Assembly (NCBI RefSeq): GCF_044923475.1
Contig: NZ_CP137338.1
Location: 4,216,001-4,280,000 of the forward strand
Origin: JAAURS01 sp044923475
Lineage (GTDB): Bacteria > Cyanobacteriota > Cyanobacteriia > Thermosynechococcales > Thermosynechococcaceae
Length of the DNA: 64,000 bases
Reading direction: 5' to 3'
The position numbers and the translations under genes are program-made. The notes beneath the pieces are model-generated. The model made no database searches, had not been told where the DNA came from, and saw nothing but the letters and a program-made list of their open reading frames with translations. The stretch's first letter is position 1. Each line of letters begins with the position of its first letter. Positions 18,580 to 27,748 of the stretch are shown here, piece after piece.

Positions 18580-19758
18580 CTAGGACTGCAAACTCAGGGC
18601 CTCAAACTGCTGCCAGCAGAGGTACAGCGCGCGCGGGACGTGAAAACAGCCCTTCCACTTGCCGCCCTTGAGGTTTAGCAGCACCTCTCCCCGACGATTG
18701 AGGTAGCCAAACCATTCGCCATACTCTGGGTCGGCAAAATGGGACCAAGAATAGTCGTGCACCTTCTGGAACCATTCCCAACATTCAGGCCGCTGAGTCA
18801 GGCGATCGCCCATGGACAGGGCCACGAGCGTTTCTAAATGCACCCACCATAGCTTTTGGTCCCACTCCAGTTGGTGGGGTGGATGTCCCTCTGCATCCAT
18901 AAAGTAGTACAGCCCGCCGTAGTCCGAGTCCCAAGCAAAGTTGAGGATATTGAGCACCACATCGACGGCTTTATGAATGGTTGCCGTATCGCCCCGACGG
19001 TTGGCAATGTCCATAACGAACCACATGGCCTCAATGCCGTGTCCGGGATTGAGCAGTCGCCCATCGAAACAATCCAGGTGCGATCCGTCGGGCATGACAT
19101 TTTCAAACATCAACCCCCGCACCGGATCCAAGAAATCCGCCATCACTTCCTGGACCGTCTCGGCCAGAACGGTGTCTAAGGTTTCCTGGGGCAGCAGCCA
19201 ATCCATCTCCAAGGTCAGATTGGCTAAAATCATGGGCACCGCCAAAGACTTCAGCGGGCGCGTACCGGGATAACCCTTGGTATACTTACCCTTCGGGTTG
19301 TCCTTGCGGCGCAGCACGTTGCCGTAAGCTTGGAGCGCCACTTCCTTCGCCCAGTCCTCCCCGGACGCGAGGGCAAATTTACTGAAGGCCATGGCTGCAA
19401 AACAGTCCGAAAAAATGTTGTAGGGCTGCACCAAGGGCTGGCCGTCGCGGGTTAGCGCAAAATACCAATTCCCCTCCCCATCGCGACCGTGCTTTGCCAG
19501 GAAATTTGCGCCATTAGCAGCGATCGCCAGCCAATCTCGACGCGGCTCGATCTGATTGTAGAACGTCGAAAACATCCATACTTGGCGGTTTTGGAGCCAG
19601 ATAAACTTATCGGTGTCGTAGACGTTCCCCGCTCGATCGAGACAGGTGAAGTAGCCGCCCTGCTCCCAATCCACGGAGTGATTCTCCCAAAACGGAATCA
19701 CATCCTCCAGGAGTGCGGATTTATATTGTTGGGCTAGGGCGTGAAAGTCGCGTTCCAT
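18580..19758 (-). CDS. N-acylglucosamine 2-epimerase (AGE) family protein
   Basis: 392 aa, the normal length for the (alpha/alpha)6-barrel AGE family. Seen: WENHSVDWEQGGYFTCLDR and KFIWLQNRQVWMFS near the N-terminus, the catalytic-region His in NPGHGIEAMWFVMD, and HLETLVALSMGDRL and WFGYLNRRGEV further on. Family members interconvert N-acetylglucosamine and N-acetylmannosamine or act on free sugars such as cellobiose or mannose; cyanobacterial members include true renin-binding-type epimerases. Exact substrate is undecided. It follows DUF2839 by 32 bp on the same strand. Confidence 0.85.
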   Translation of the reverse strand: MERDFHALAQQYKSALLEDVIPFWENHSVDWEQGGYFTCLDRAGNVYDTDKFIWLQNRQVWMFSTFYNQIEPRRDWLAIAANGANFLAKHGRDGEGNWYFALTRDGQPLVQPYNIFSDCFAAMAFSKFALASGEDWAKEVALQAYGNVLRRKDNPKGKYTKGYPGTRPLKSLAVPMILANLTLEMDWLLPQETLDTVLAETVQEVMADFLDPVRGLMFENVMPDGSHLDCFDGRLLNPGHGIEAMWFVMDIANRRGDTATIHKAVDVVLNILNFAWDSDYGGLYYFMDAEGHPPHQLEWDQKLWWVHLETLVALSMGDRLTQRPECWEWFQKVHDYSWSHFADPEYGEWFGYLNRRGEVLLNLKGGKWKGCFHVPRALYLCWQQFEALSLQS

Positions 19759-19790
19759 GCAGGTTCTCTAAGACATTGATATCGCTGCCT

Positions 19791-20012
19791 TTACTGGACT
19801 TCCCACCAGCCGAAACTCGGCCCGATAAAGCGGATGACGATCCAGGCCCCAGCTAGGACAAAGATGCCAATCCAAGCCCCGCGAGTGGTCCATTGCACGA
19901 ACTTTTCGCTTTTCGCTTTGTCAAAGGACAGCCCCGGCAACCCTGGGAATTTAGATTTTTCCTGACCGTACTTTTCGCCTAACTGCTCTTTGCGTCGCTT
20001 TGCTTCACCCAT
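19791..20012 (-). CDS. DUF2839 small membrane protein
   Basis: 73 aa, with an ideal GGAGG 6 nt before ATG. Begins MGEAKRRKEQLGEKYG, the DUF2839 signature, then a single transmembrane segment (about residues 44-64, GAWIGIFVLAGAWIVIRF) and a Trp-rich end. Restricted to cyanobacteria and plastid relatives as far as I know; function unknown. Sits just upstream of the AGE-family gene and probably shares its promoter. Confidence 0.85.
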   Translation of the reverse strand: MGEAKRRKEQLGEKYGQEKSKFPGLPGLSFDKAKSEKFVQWTTRGAWIGIFVLAGAWIVIRFIGPSFGWWEVQ

Positions 20013-20346
20013 CTCGCGCCTCCATCATTCTGCCATGCAGCATCATTGTTGCTTATCTATCAGTATAGAAGCCAAGGTGCTCGAGGATTTGAAGAAAATT
20101 TCGAAACGGCGATCGCTGCCTTTTCTGCAAGACTCTGTCTGTGAATCAGCGATCTCCAACTGCACCCAGCGCGTTTAAGGTTGCTGTTTGGGCTTCGTTA
20201 GGCTAAGCCGATGTACCCATGATGGACGATCGCCCAGTTCCGCGCCTAGGCTCATCAACCCTATGTGTGTTTGCCGAGGATTGGGCGATCGTAATAATGG
20301 TTATTATGGAAGGATGGTTCTCAGGAAAACCTAAAGGATGGAGTGT
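20013..20346. other. divergent intergenic region with HIP1-type inverted repeat
   Basis: No gene seen between the divergent DUF2839 and Uma2 genes. ACGATCGCCCA (20226-20236) and TGGGCGATCGT (20282-20292) form a perfect 11-bp inverted repeat with a 45-nt loop, each arm holding a HIP1-like CGATCG core. Promoters for both neighbours must lie here, but no clear -35/-10 pair is evident. Confidence 0.5.
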
Positions 20347-21207
20347 ATGACATCCGCCTTACCCGCAACTCAAGTATCGCTTACATTACCTGACCACACT
20401 CAGTTGCCAGAGTCAGACGGTACCTTTGTGAAAAATTTTCAAGAACATCCTCAAAGCATTTTACTCACAGAATCACTTCGGCCTGTACTAGAGCAACGTC
20501 ATCCCGATGGTCAATATTGCATCGGTCAAGACTCTGGCATCTATTGGCGTTTGGTTGACCCACCGGAAAAGGGGGCGGAATCACCTGACTGGTTCTATGT
20601 ACCCAACGTTCCGCCTACCCTAGATGGCAAACTACGCCGTTCTTACGTACTCTGGAAAGAGTATGTTGCACCCCTGATTGCCATTGAATTTGTCTCAGGG
20701 GATGGAAGTGAAGAAAGAGATCGCACTCCGCCTTCTCAAAGTGAAGGAAATCGGGTTGGTAAATTTTGGGTTTACGAGAAAGCAATTCGGATTCCCTATT
20801 ACGCAATTTATGAAGCGGAAAAAGCCCAGGTAGAGGTCTATCATCTGCAAGATGATACCTATCAACCCATTGCTGCCAACGAACGGGGACATTATCCGAT
20901 TCCCCCTTTGGGGATTGAGCTGGGGATTTGGCAGGGCAGGTATCAGAATGCCGAACTAGCATGGCTGCGATGCTGGGATGGGTCAGGCAACTTATTATTG
21001 CATGGGGAAGAACAAGCAATACAGGAGCGGCAACGGGCAGAGCAAGAACGACAGCGGGCAGAGCAAGAACAGCAACGGGCAGAGCAAGAACAGCAACGGG
21101 CAGAGCAAGAATGGCAACGGGCAGAGCAAGAACGACAGCAACGAGAACGATTGGAGATGTTTTTGCGATCGCAAGGATTCGATCCAGATAAGCTCCCAAA
21201 CTTTTAG
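20347..21207 (+). CDS. Uma2-family (DUF820) putative restriction endonuclease
   Basis: 286 aa from ATG 20347; AAGGA sits 8 nt upstream, whereas for the in-frame ATG at 20338 it is directly adjacent. The Uma2/DUF820 core has the PD-(D/E)xK arrangement: SPDWFYVPNV, then APLIAIEFVSGDGSEERD, then KFWVYEKAIRIPYYAIYE. These nuclease-fold proteins are highly amplified in cyanobacteria and their role is unsettled. After residue 225 comes a repeated (E)QERQRAEQ heptad-like coiled coil encoded by an 18- to 21-bp direct repeat. Stands alone. Confidence 0.82.
   Translation: MTSALPATQVSLTLPDHTQLPESDGTFVKNFQEHPQSILLTESLRPVLEQRHPDGQYCIGQDSGIYWRLVDPPEKGAESPDWFYVPNVPPTLDGKLRRSYVLWKEYVAPLIAIEFVSGDGSEERDRTPPSQSEGNRVGKFWVYEKAIRIPYYAIYEAEKAQVEVYHLQDDTYQPIAANERGHYPIPPLGIELGIWQGRYQNAELAWLRCWDGSGNLLLHGEEQAIQERQRAEQERQRAEQEQQRAEQEQQRAEQEWQRAEQERQQRERLEMFLRSQGFDPDKLPNF
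21021..21150 (+). repeat. in-gene tandem repeat encoding the Uma2 coiled-coil tail
   Basis: About seven direct copies of an 18-bp unit (consensus CAACGGGCAGAGCAAGAA, with CAG/CGA variants) encode QRAEQE repeats. Slippage would change coiled-coil length without breaking the frame. Confidence 0.7.
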
Positions 21208-21407
21208 GGCTGTTACAGGACTTGTAGGAGGGGCGATCGCCTTCCTTCGATTGAGCTGCAAAGCGATCGGGTTTCCATTATATTCAGCTCGAGTAACCGC
21301 AATCGCCTTGATTTGAGCTAAACCAGTGCTGGCGATCGCCAAGTTAACCCATAGCTGAAAGATTTACAGGATGCGTTCGCCTCCCATACTGCAACGACCT
21401 ACCCTTA

Positions 21408-22937
21408 CTAAACCGAACATTGAGGTGGTATCAGGATCGATTCATCCAAATAGTTCAGCCGCGCGTAGGGACCGAGGGCCGTCAGTACCTGCTGACCGTA
21501 GGTGCGATGCAGCACTCGGCTGTCAAACAAGGCCAGCAAACTCGACTGGGACCGCAGAGGGGCGATCGCCTCCTGTAAAATCCGTAACGCTTCTGGCAGT
21601 AAGTACAGCCGGAACCAATCCTGCCGCTGTTGCTTGTAGTAGGCCACCCGCCCCGCCACCTTCGGATTTTCGAGGGAAGGGAAGGGTAAAGTGGCGATCG
21701 CCATCAGGTTAGGGTAGGGCAAACTGCGCCGATGCTCCAGCCAAAAAGTCCAGCCTGAAATCAACACATCTCCCACCTGACAGTCCCCCTTCTCCACCTT
21801 CACCCGCGAACCGAATTCTGCGGCCAAAGTCGAAGCAATGCGAGATTTAAGGGGCAGGTCATCAATGATGAGCGCGCTAAAGGTATCGGCAGCAAACCCG
21901 AGCGTCAGCAAACACTGGAGCTGGCGCATCAATGCAGGCGCAAATTCCGGGGTATTGGGCATGGGCACCCCGTCCGGCAGGTAGAGGGAGAGCGCCTCAT
22001 TGTGGCGATCGGTCGCAAACTGCACGCAGGTCAGATCTGCTAAACCGAGCTGGAGCTGGAATTGCTCCGACTGAGCGTCCAAGTCCACCACGCCGTTCAA
22101 GAGAATTTGAGTGCGGCCCTCCCAGAGCGGCTGCAGCGCAGACGCCACTTCAATCGGCGCGCTGTTGAGGCTAAAAGAACCCTGCGAGCGATCGAGAACG
22201 GCCCACACCAAAGTATTGGGCTGCAAGAGCGTATCGGTAAATTGCTGCCATTTCCCCGAAAAACTTTGTCCCGAGTCCTGCTGCAATCGATCGACCAGAT
22301 GACCCAGCAACCTGCGATCCTCCTCCGCCACTATCAGGCAGCCGTAGGGATTGGGCGGATGCCGAAATAGCGTGTGGGTCAGCGCCGCTCGCGCGTCGCG
22401 AATGGTCTCGACCCGAGTGGGATAAGCCCAAAGCAGCGCGTCCCAATCTTGGGGTAAAAGCGTTTGGGTTAGGTGCGCGCGAGTCCAGTCTTCAAGGCTT
22501 TCAGCACCATCGATCGCGACGGGAACGCCTGGCGGTAAGGGTGCGTGCTGGGGCAGACGATGCTGGAGCCAGTCTTGAGGAGAGAAGAGGGCAATTCCAG
22601 AAAAATTCGGATCCGGCCAAGTTTGAGCGAGACAAACTGGCTTCGTCAGGCCGAGCCAGTCCCGCAATCTGGGCAGCTCGACATGGCAAAGCGAGTGCTG
22701 AACCTCAGCAGAAGCCACTAGGATTAACGGTTCCGGCCACAGTAGCAGCGACGCCAGATAGCTCAGCCGATGCTGTCCCTGGTAGGCAGCAGTACTGCCG
22801 ATCTGCATGAGCGTACTGCGCTGAAGCCGCAGGGCGCGGGCGACCAGTCGAGCCACCGTTAGATGATGTGGCCAAGCGTTCCCCCCCTGTGCCCGCAACA
22901 AAGCTCTAAGCTGCTGGTGGACTTCAACCTCAATCAC
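21408..22937 (-). CDS. degenerate DinG/Rad3-like helicase-related protein
   Basis: 509 aa, GTG start at 22937. The C-terminal part follows the DinG/XPD helicase C domain closely: LISGWTFWLEHRR (motif Ia-like stretch of domain 2), LPFPSLENPKVAGRVAYYKQQ, LPEALRILQEAIAPLRS, and LALFDSRVLHRTYGQQVLTALG. Key catalytic positions are missing: no GxGKT (the corresponding region reads STAAYQGQHRLSYL), DEAH appears as DGAE in VAIDGAESLED, and the QxxGRxxR arginine finger is LQEAIAPLRS. No Fe-S cysteine set is evident. It is therefore probably not an active helicase. It follows trpD by about 90 bp. Confidence 0.68.
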   Translation of the reverse strand: MIEVEVHQQLRALLRAQGGNAWPHHLTVARLVARALRLQRSTLMQIGSTAAYQGQHRLSYLASLLLWPEPLILVASAEVQHSLCHVELPRLRDWLGLTKPVCLAQTWPDPNFSGIALFSPQDWLQHRLPQHAPLPPGVPVAIDGAESLEDWTRAHLTQTLLPQDWDALLWAYPTRVETIRDARAALTHTLFRHPPNPYGCLIVAEEDRRLLGHLVDRLQQDSGQSFSGKWQQFTDTLLQPNTLVWAVLDRSQGSFSLNSAPIEVASALQPLWEGRTQILLNGVVDLDAQSEQFQLQLGLADLTCVQFATDRHNEALSLYLPDGVPMPNTPEFAPALMRQLQCLLTLGFAADTFSALIIDDLPLKSRIASTLAAEFGSRVKVEKGDCQVGDVLISGWTFWLEHRRSLPYPNLMAIATLPFPSLENPKVAGRVAYYKQQRQDWFRLYLLPEALRILQEAIAPLRSQSSLLALFDSRVLHRTYGQQVLTALGPYARLNYLDESILIPPQCSV

Positions 22938-23028
22938 AAGCGTTCTGCATCCAGATTTTTTTCATGCCCCTCATTTTGGCACAGTCCCTTCAAGGAATAC
23001 AGTGCGCGTTTTATCCAGACGGTCCCCC

Positions 23029-24072
23029 TTAGGAACCGGAGGGAAGTGCCGTCTGAGAAAAGCGGATCAAAGACTCAAGTTTGTCCCAGGCTGCGCCGCT
23101 CTCTAAAATCTGACGCGACCGCTGGACGCCTGCAAAATAGTCCGCGACCGCACCTCCCACAAACAACGCGAGGGCTGCATTGAGGGCAACCGCATCGGTT
23201 TGGGCCGCAGTTCCCTTCCCCTGTAAAACCCTTTGAAGAATCTGGGCGTTGTCCGCGACCGTTCCGCCCTGAAGCGACGCCAAAGGCGCTGGTGCCAAAT
23301 TCAGTTCCGCTGGATTTACGACCTGCGTCTGAACGCCCCGATCGGAAACAACCGCCAGATCCGTTGCATCTCCTAAACCCGCCTCGTCCAGACGTTCTCG
23401 ACCGTGCAGGACGATCGCCCGCTCCACGCCAAGCTGATGCAGGGCGCGGGCAACGGGGGTCAGCAGATCTTGACAATAGACCCCTACCACCTGCCCCGTC
23501 GGACGCAAGGGATTCACTAAAGGGCCTAAAAGATTAAAAATAGTTCTGATCTTTAAGGTTTGACGCAAGGGCGCGACGGCTTTCATAGCAGGGTGCCACC
23601 CCGGCGCAAACAAGAATGTAACGCCGACGGTTTCCACCGCCGCCTGAGCCAAGCTCAAGTCAGCGGTCAGGTTTAGCCCGAGGGACTCTAAAACATCTGC
23701 CGAACCGACGCGACTGGATGCCGAACGATTGCCGTGCTTCGCTACGGGGATGCCCGCCGCCGCCGCAACAAAAGCAACAGCGGTCGAAATATTAAACGTT
23801 GACGCGCCATCTCCTCCCGTACCGCAGGTATCTATGAGATGCAGTGGTTTTCGACCGACAGGCCAAGGTGCTGGAGATTGCGCTAACAATACCGACGCCA
23901 TTCCCACGAGCTCGTCGGCAACAGCGCCTTTGGCCTGAAGTGCGGCTAAAATTGCGCCGGACAGGACTGGCTCGATGGCGCTATCGAGCCAGCCTTGCAT
24001 GAGCTGCTCGGATTGAGCGGTCGTGAGGGATTGACCCTCCAAAATCTGCTGGAGTAAAAGCGGCCAGTTCAT
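23029..24072 (-). CDS. trpD: anthranilate phosphoribosyltransferase
   Basis: 347 aa from ATG 24072 (MNWPLLLQQILEG), the usual family length; a frame open to 24135 adds an unlikely leader. Transfers phosphoribosyl from PRPP to anthranilate in tryptophan synthesis. Landmarks: DTCGTGGDGASTFNIST (PRPP-binding glycine loop), KHGNRSASSRVGSADVLE, FAPGWHPAMKAVAPLRQTL, TIFNLLGPLVNP and HGRERLDEAGLGD. No other trp genes are adjacent, as is usual in cyanobacteria, where the pathway is dispersed. Confidence 0.95.
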   Translation of the reverse strand: MNWPLLLQQILEGQSLTTAQSEQLMQGWLDSAIEPVLSGAILAALQAKGAVADELVGMASVLLAQSPAPWPVGRKPLHLIDTCGTGGDGASTFNISTAVAFVAAAAGIPVAKHGNRSASSRVGSADVLESLGLNLTADLSLAQAAVETVGVTFLFAPGWHPAMKAVAPLRQTLKIRTIFNLLGPLVNPLRPTGQVVGVYCQDLLTPVARALHQLGVERAIVLHGRERLDEAGLGDATDLAVVSDRGVQTQVVNPAELNLAPAPLASLQGGTVADNAQILQRVLQGKGTAAQTDAVALNAALALFVGGAVADYFAGVQRSRQILESGAAWDKLESLIRFSQTALPSGS

Positions 24073-24143
24073 TGGGACTGAGGGGTATTTTGATAAAAAA
24101 TGTCGTCCCTTCAGCCTATCACCTTGGCACGTCAACCCATGCT

Positions 24144-26033
24144 TTAGACTCGCGGGACGACGCTCTGAACTTGCAGGACCGGATTTGGCAGAACTGATGA
24201 CTCTAGGTCCAGCCAGTCTCGCACCATCTCGAGGGTTACGGAAATAAAGGGATTGTCGAGGAGCGCTCGATCGATCGGCAAACTGCCCGATCGAATGGCT
24301 TCAACTAATTTGGCTTTAAAGCGCGAGTTATCCTTTGCTTTTTGCTGAATCTCCAAAGCAGTAACGCTCAGGCGCTGAGGATCGGTGGCATCTGGATAGC
24401 GCTGGGCGAGGTCGTAGAAGATGGTCGTCAAGATCGTGGCAGTATCGACTGCCGTTGCAGCGGCGGACGACTCGGGGGGGTAGATAGGGGTGGATCCGGG
24501 ATTGTTTTTACGGAATTCGGTCCGAGAATTTGAGTTTATGCTGAGCTGAGGGCTGAGGAGTTCGAAAAGCTGGTTGATGGACTCTCGGGGATGCGTCCCA
24601 TCCGTACTGCTATGCCCGAGCAGCGTATCGCGAGTATTGAGTTGACGTCGGTTTTCTAAAGTTTGTTTGGTTTCTTCATAGATTCGCATGAAGTCTCGGT
24701 GGATTTGGACGGTATCGATGCCGGGTGCAGTGCTGAGCTTTAGCAAAATAATGCCGTCGCCTTTATTCTCGATACTTTGGATCCCGAGCTGCGCGGCTTT
24801 GTGTTCTGCATTGAGGCGATTGATGGAGTGGGCAAAGGCAGTCCAGTTGACCCCTGCATGGAGCGTTAAGTTGAGAGTTTCCAGCGCGCTATGGAAGAGC
24901 TGGGCAAATTCTCCAGGCAAAAACTCGCCGGAATTGGGCCGACGATCTTGATTGTTACGTTTGAGGTAGACAAAATTGCACGTTACGCCTTCTAGCTTTG
25001 TGGTGCTGCTGAGCTGAGCGTCTTCGAGGCAAAGGCCCGTCAGCATTGCTCCGTTAAAGTTAGTGGCAGAAATTTTACTGCGGGTGAGGTCGGCTTGGGC
25101 CAGGTTGACTTGGCGCAGATCTGTTTTGGTAAGGTCGGCTTCGCTCAGGTCGGCTTCGCTCAGGTCGGCGCTGGTTAAGGTGGCTTTATTGAGGTTCGCA
25201 CCGCTGAGTTTGGCTTCCTTGAGAATAGCCCGATCTAAGAGGGTCTTACTCAAGGTGGCACGAATGAGATCCACACCTGCCAAGTTAGCTTCGGTGGCGT
25301 CGGCTTCGGTGAGGTCGGTACTGCCCAGGTTGGCACGTCCGAAACGACTTTTGCGGAGGCTCGCTTCGCGCAGCGTTGCGCCTCGGAAGTTGGCTTCGAT
25401 AAAAATGCCTTTGCTGAGATTGGCCCGTCGGAGGTTGGCCTCAATGAGGGAGGCAAAGCTGAAGTCTGCCTTATTCAGCCTGGCTTCGACGAGGTTGGCT
25501 TCGCGCAGGCTGGCTTCGCTGGCGATCGCTAAGCTGAAGTTACAGGCCCGCAGGTTGGCATGGTCTAGACAGGCCTCAATCAAAATCGCTTTTGTGAGGT
25601 TGGCATTTTCGAGATTGGCTTTGTTGAGGTTGGCGCGATTGAGATCGGCAAAGCTGAGGTTAGCCCCCGTTAGGACGGTTTCGATTAGGGTAGCGCGATT
25701 GAGATTTGTTTCAATGAGGGTGGCGGCGGTCAGGTCGGCAAAGCTCAAGTCTGCTTTCGTCAGATCTGCTTTGCTCAGATTGGCTTTCATTAAATTGGCT
25801 TCGCTGAGATAGGCGTTGCTGAGGTTGGCGCAGCTTAAAAACACGCTCTTTAATACAGTGCAGCTCAGGTTGGCTTTACTGAGGTTGGCGCCAATCAGAT
25901 TCGCGCCGCTGAGATCGCTGCCGCTGAGGTCAGCTCCGCTAAAGTCAGGTTGTTCGGCAAAATGTTGCCTGCGCCAGCTATTCCAATGATCTACACCAAG
26001 CTTAAGTGCTTTGACATGGGCGTCGTTTGCCAC
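24144..26033 (-). CDS. pentapeptide-repeat protein with C-terminal unknown domain
   Basis: 629 aa. From about residue 30 to 345 it is an almost unbroken run of A(D/N)Lxx pentapeptides (SGADLSGSDLSGANLIGANL and so on), predicting a right-handed quadrilateral beta-helix of about 15 coils. Lys/Ser/Thr/Ile fill the variable positions (NLSKADLTKADLSF), a pattern common in cyanobacteria. Residues about 370-629 are a separate alpha-helical region (FAQLFHSALETLNLTLHAGVNWTAF, LVEAIRSGSLPIDRALLDNPF) seen in other cyanobacterial pentapeptide proteins; I do not know its function. Stops 71 bp before trpD. Confidence 0.82.
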   Translation of the reverse strand: MANDAHVKALKLGVDHWNSWRRQHFAEQPDFSGADLSGSDLSGANLIGANLSKANLSCTVLKSVFLSCANLSNAYLSEANLMKANLSKADLTKADLSFADLTAATLIETNLNRATLIETVLTGANLSFADLNRANLNKANLENANLTKAILIEACLDHANLRACNFSLAIASEASLREANLVEARLNKADFSFASLIEANLRRANLSKGIFIEANFRGATLREASLRKSRFGRANLGSTDLTEADATEANLAGVDLIRATLSKTLLDRAILKEAKLSGANLNKATLTSADLSEADLSEADLTKTDLRQVNLAQADLTRSKISATNFNGAMLTGLCLEDAQLSSTTKLEGVTCNFVYLKRNNQDRRPNSGEFLPGEFAQLFHSALETLNLTLHAGVNWTAFAHSINRLNAEHKAAQLGIQSIENKGDGIILLKLSTAPGIDTVQIHRDFMRIYEETKQTLENRRQLNTRDTLLGHSSTDGTHPRESINQLFELLSPQLSINSNSRTEFRKNNPGSTPIYPPESSAAATAVDTATILTTIFYDLAQRYPDATDPQRLSVTALEIQQKAKDNSRFKAKLVEAIRSGSLPIDRALLDNPFISVTLEMVRDWLDLESSVLPNPVLQVQSVVPRV

Positions 26034-26359
26034 AGAGCGTCCTTCCTTATATTGTTTAATGCCTGCTGCTGCATGGGACCCCCCTCCGTCTGAGTCCGCC
26101 CATTGCCAAAAAATGCCGTTATTCTAAGAATTTGCGAGAAGCCAATCCTTAAAAGTCAACTTCGCAAGTGTTCATACCGAAAATTGCATGTCGAGACTTA
26201 TTAACAGCCTCTCAACGAGGATAGTCGATCGTTTTCAGGATGGCAAAGCCTATTCGAAACGCGAGGGAATTTTCAAAAAGTGCGTCGAGTATCGCAGTCT
26301 CTATCGGGTTTACTGCACAATAGGAGAATGTAAACTGTCCTTAACTTTGCAGTACGGCA
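26034..26359. other. intergenic region between divergent genes
   Basis: Nothing recognisable beyond the promoters required for the pentapeptide gene (minus) and pepP (plus). Short ORFs here have no SD and no family resemblance. Confidence 0.5.
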
Positions 26360-27649
26360 ATGCAAGCAGACTATCGGCAACGACGACAAGCTTTCATGGA
26401 AAAAATTGGCGCGGGCACGGCTATCTTTCGCAGCGCGCCGACGGCTGTCATGCACAATGATGTGGAGTATAACTTCCGGCAGGACAGCGACTTTTTTTAC
26501 CTGACGGGTTTTGACGAGGCCGATGCGGTGGCCGTCTTTGCCCCCCATCACGAAGAACATAAATTCGTGCTGTTCGTGCAACCGAAGGATCCGGAAAAAG
26601 AAACTTGGCACGGCTATCGGGTTGGGGTGGATGCGGCAAAGGAACGCTACGGGGCTGATGAAGCCTATCCCATTGCAGAACTCGACGAGCATTTACCCAA
26701 GTACCTAGAGCAAGCCGATCGGATTTACTATCGACTGGGACGCGATCGCAATTTTACCCAAACGCTCCTGACCCACTGGCAGCGGCTGATTGCGAGCTAC
26801 GGCAAACGCGGCACGGGTCCGACGGCAATTGAAGATGTGGGGTTTACGCTCCACGGGATGCGGATGGTCAAAAGCGAGGCCGAACTAGCGTTGATGCGAA
26901 AGGCGATCGCCATTTCTGTGGAAGCGCACAACGTCGCCCGCGAGATGGCCCAGCCGGGACGCTACGAGTATGAAATTCAGGCGGAGATGGATTACATTTT
27001 CCGCAAAAATGGCGCGCAAGGTCCCGCCTACCCGTCTATTGTGGCTTCTGGGGACAATGCTTGCATTTTGCACTACACCACCAATAACCGCCAGATGCAG
27101 GACGGGGATTTGCTGTTGATCGATGCTGGCGCGAGCTACGACTACTACAACGCCGATATTACCCGCACGTTTCCGGTGGGGGAACGGTTTACGGAGGAGC
27201 AGCAGATTCTCTACGCTCTGGTGTTGGCAGCGCAAGAAGCGGCGATCGCCCAAGTGCAGCCGGGGAATCCTTATAACGCCTTCCACGACGCTGCCGTCCG
27301 CGTTTTGACGGAGGGGTTAGTCAGGTTGGGGCTTCTGGTGGGAGAAGTGGATAAGCTGATCGAAGAGGAAAAATATAAACCTTTTTACATGCATCGCACG
27401 GGTCACTGGCTGGGCTTGGACGTTCACGATGCGGGCTTTTACAAAATTGGCAAAGAAACCTGGCAACCACTTCAGGCTGGAAATGTGGTGACGGTAGAAC
27501 CGGGCCTGTACATCGGTCCTGACATTAAGCTTGCCGAAGATCAGCCGGAGGTTCCCGCCAGATGGCGAGGAATTGGCATCCGTATTGAGGATGATGTATT
27601 GGTGACGGCTACAGGCCATGAGGTTTTGACGGCTGCGGTTCCAAAATAG
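26360..27649 (+). CDS. pepP: Xaa-Pro aminopeptidase (aminopeptidase P)
   Basis: 429 aa. Removes N-terminal residues that precede proline. An N-terminal AMP_N domain (residues 5-130, RRQAFMEKIGAGTAIFRSAPT) is followed by a pita-bread M24 metallopeptidase domain with its five metal ligands: Asp in LLIDAGASYDYY, Asp in NADITRTFPVG, His in HRTGHWLGLDVHDAG, Glu in VTVEPGLYIG and Glu in GIRIEDDVLV. Length is normal. No operon partner; the next gene downstream is the interrupted DUF29 remnant on the other strand. Confidence 0.95.
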   Translation: MQADYRQRRQAFMEKIGAGTAIFRSAPTAVMHNDVEYNFRQDSDFFYLTGFDEADAVAVFAPHHEEHKFVLFVQPKDPEKETWHGYRVGVDAAKERYGADEAYPIAELDEHLPKYLEQADRIYYRLGRDRNFTQTLLTHWQRLIASYGKRGTGPTAIEDVGFTLHGMRMVKSEAELALMRKAIAISVEAHNVAREMAQPGRYEYEIQAEMDYIFRKNGAQGPAYPSIVASGDNACILHYTTNNRQMQDGDLLLIDAGASYDYYNADITRTFPVGERFTEEQQILYALVLAAQEAAIAQVQPGNPYNAFHDAAVRVLTEGLVRLGLLVGEVDKLIEEEKYKPFYMHRTGHWLGLDVHDAGFYKIGKETWQPLQAGNVVTVEPGLYIGPDIKLAEDQPEVPARWRGIGIRIEDDVLVTATGHEVLTAAVPK

Positions 27650-27703
27650 AGCATGCGCAAGCTGTCTCGTAATAAATTGTTGTGCAAATGCCTTGGGTTC
27701 AAG

Positions 27704-27739
27704 CTACCAAAATATTTCGGTCAGTAAAGCCTCAATATC
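27704..27739 (-). pseudogene. severed 3' end of the DUF29 gene
   Basis: On the minus strand just beyond the TnpB element the frame reads DIEALLTEIFW then TAG. This is the usual C-terminal motif of DUF29 proteins, which the upstream DUF29 reading frame lacks. The 11 residues complete the gene across the insertion to about 148 residues, the family's normal length. Confidence 0.7.
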
Positions 27740-27748
27740 GGAAGTGAA

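Noticed and set aside
25063..25812. Long plus-strand frame of 249 codons, Ala/Leu/Arg-rich
   Set aside because: Antisense shadow of the pentapeptide repeat gene; its composition comes from the repeat unit and it has no SD or family.
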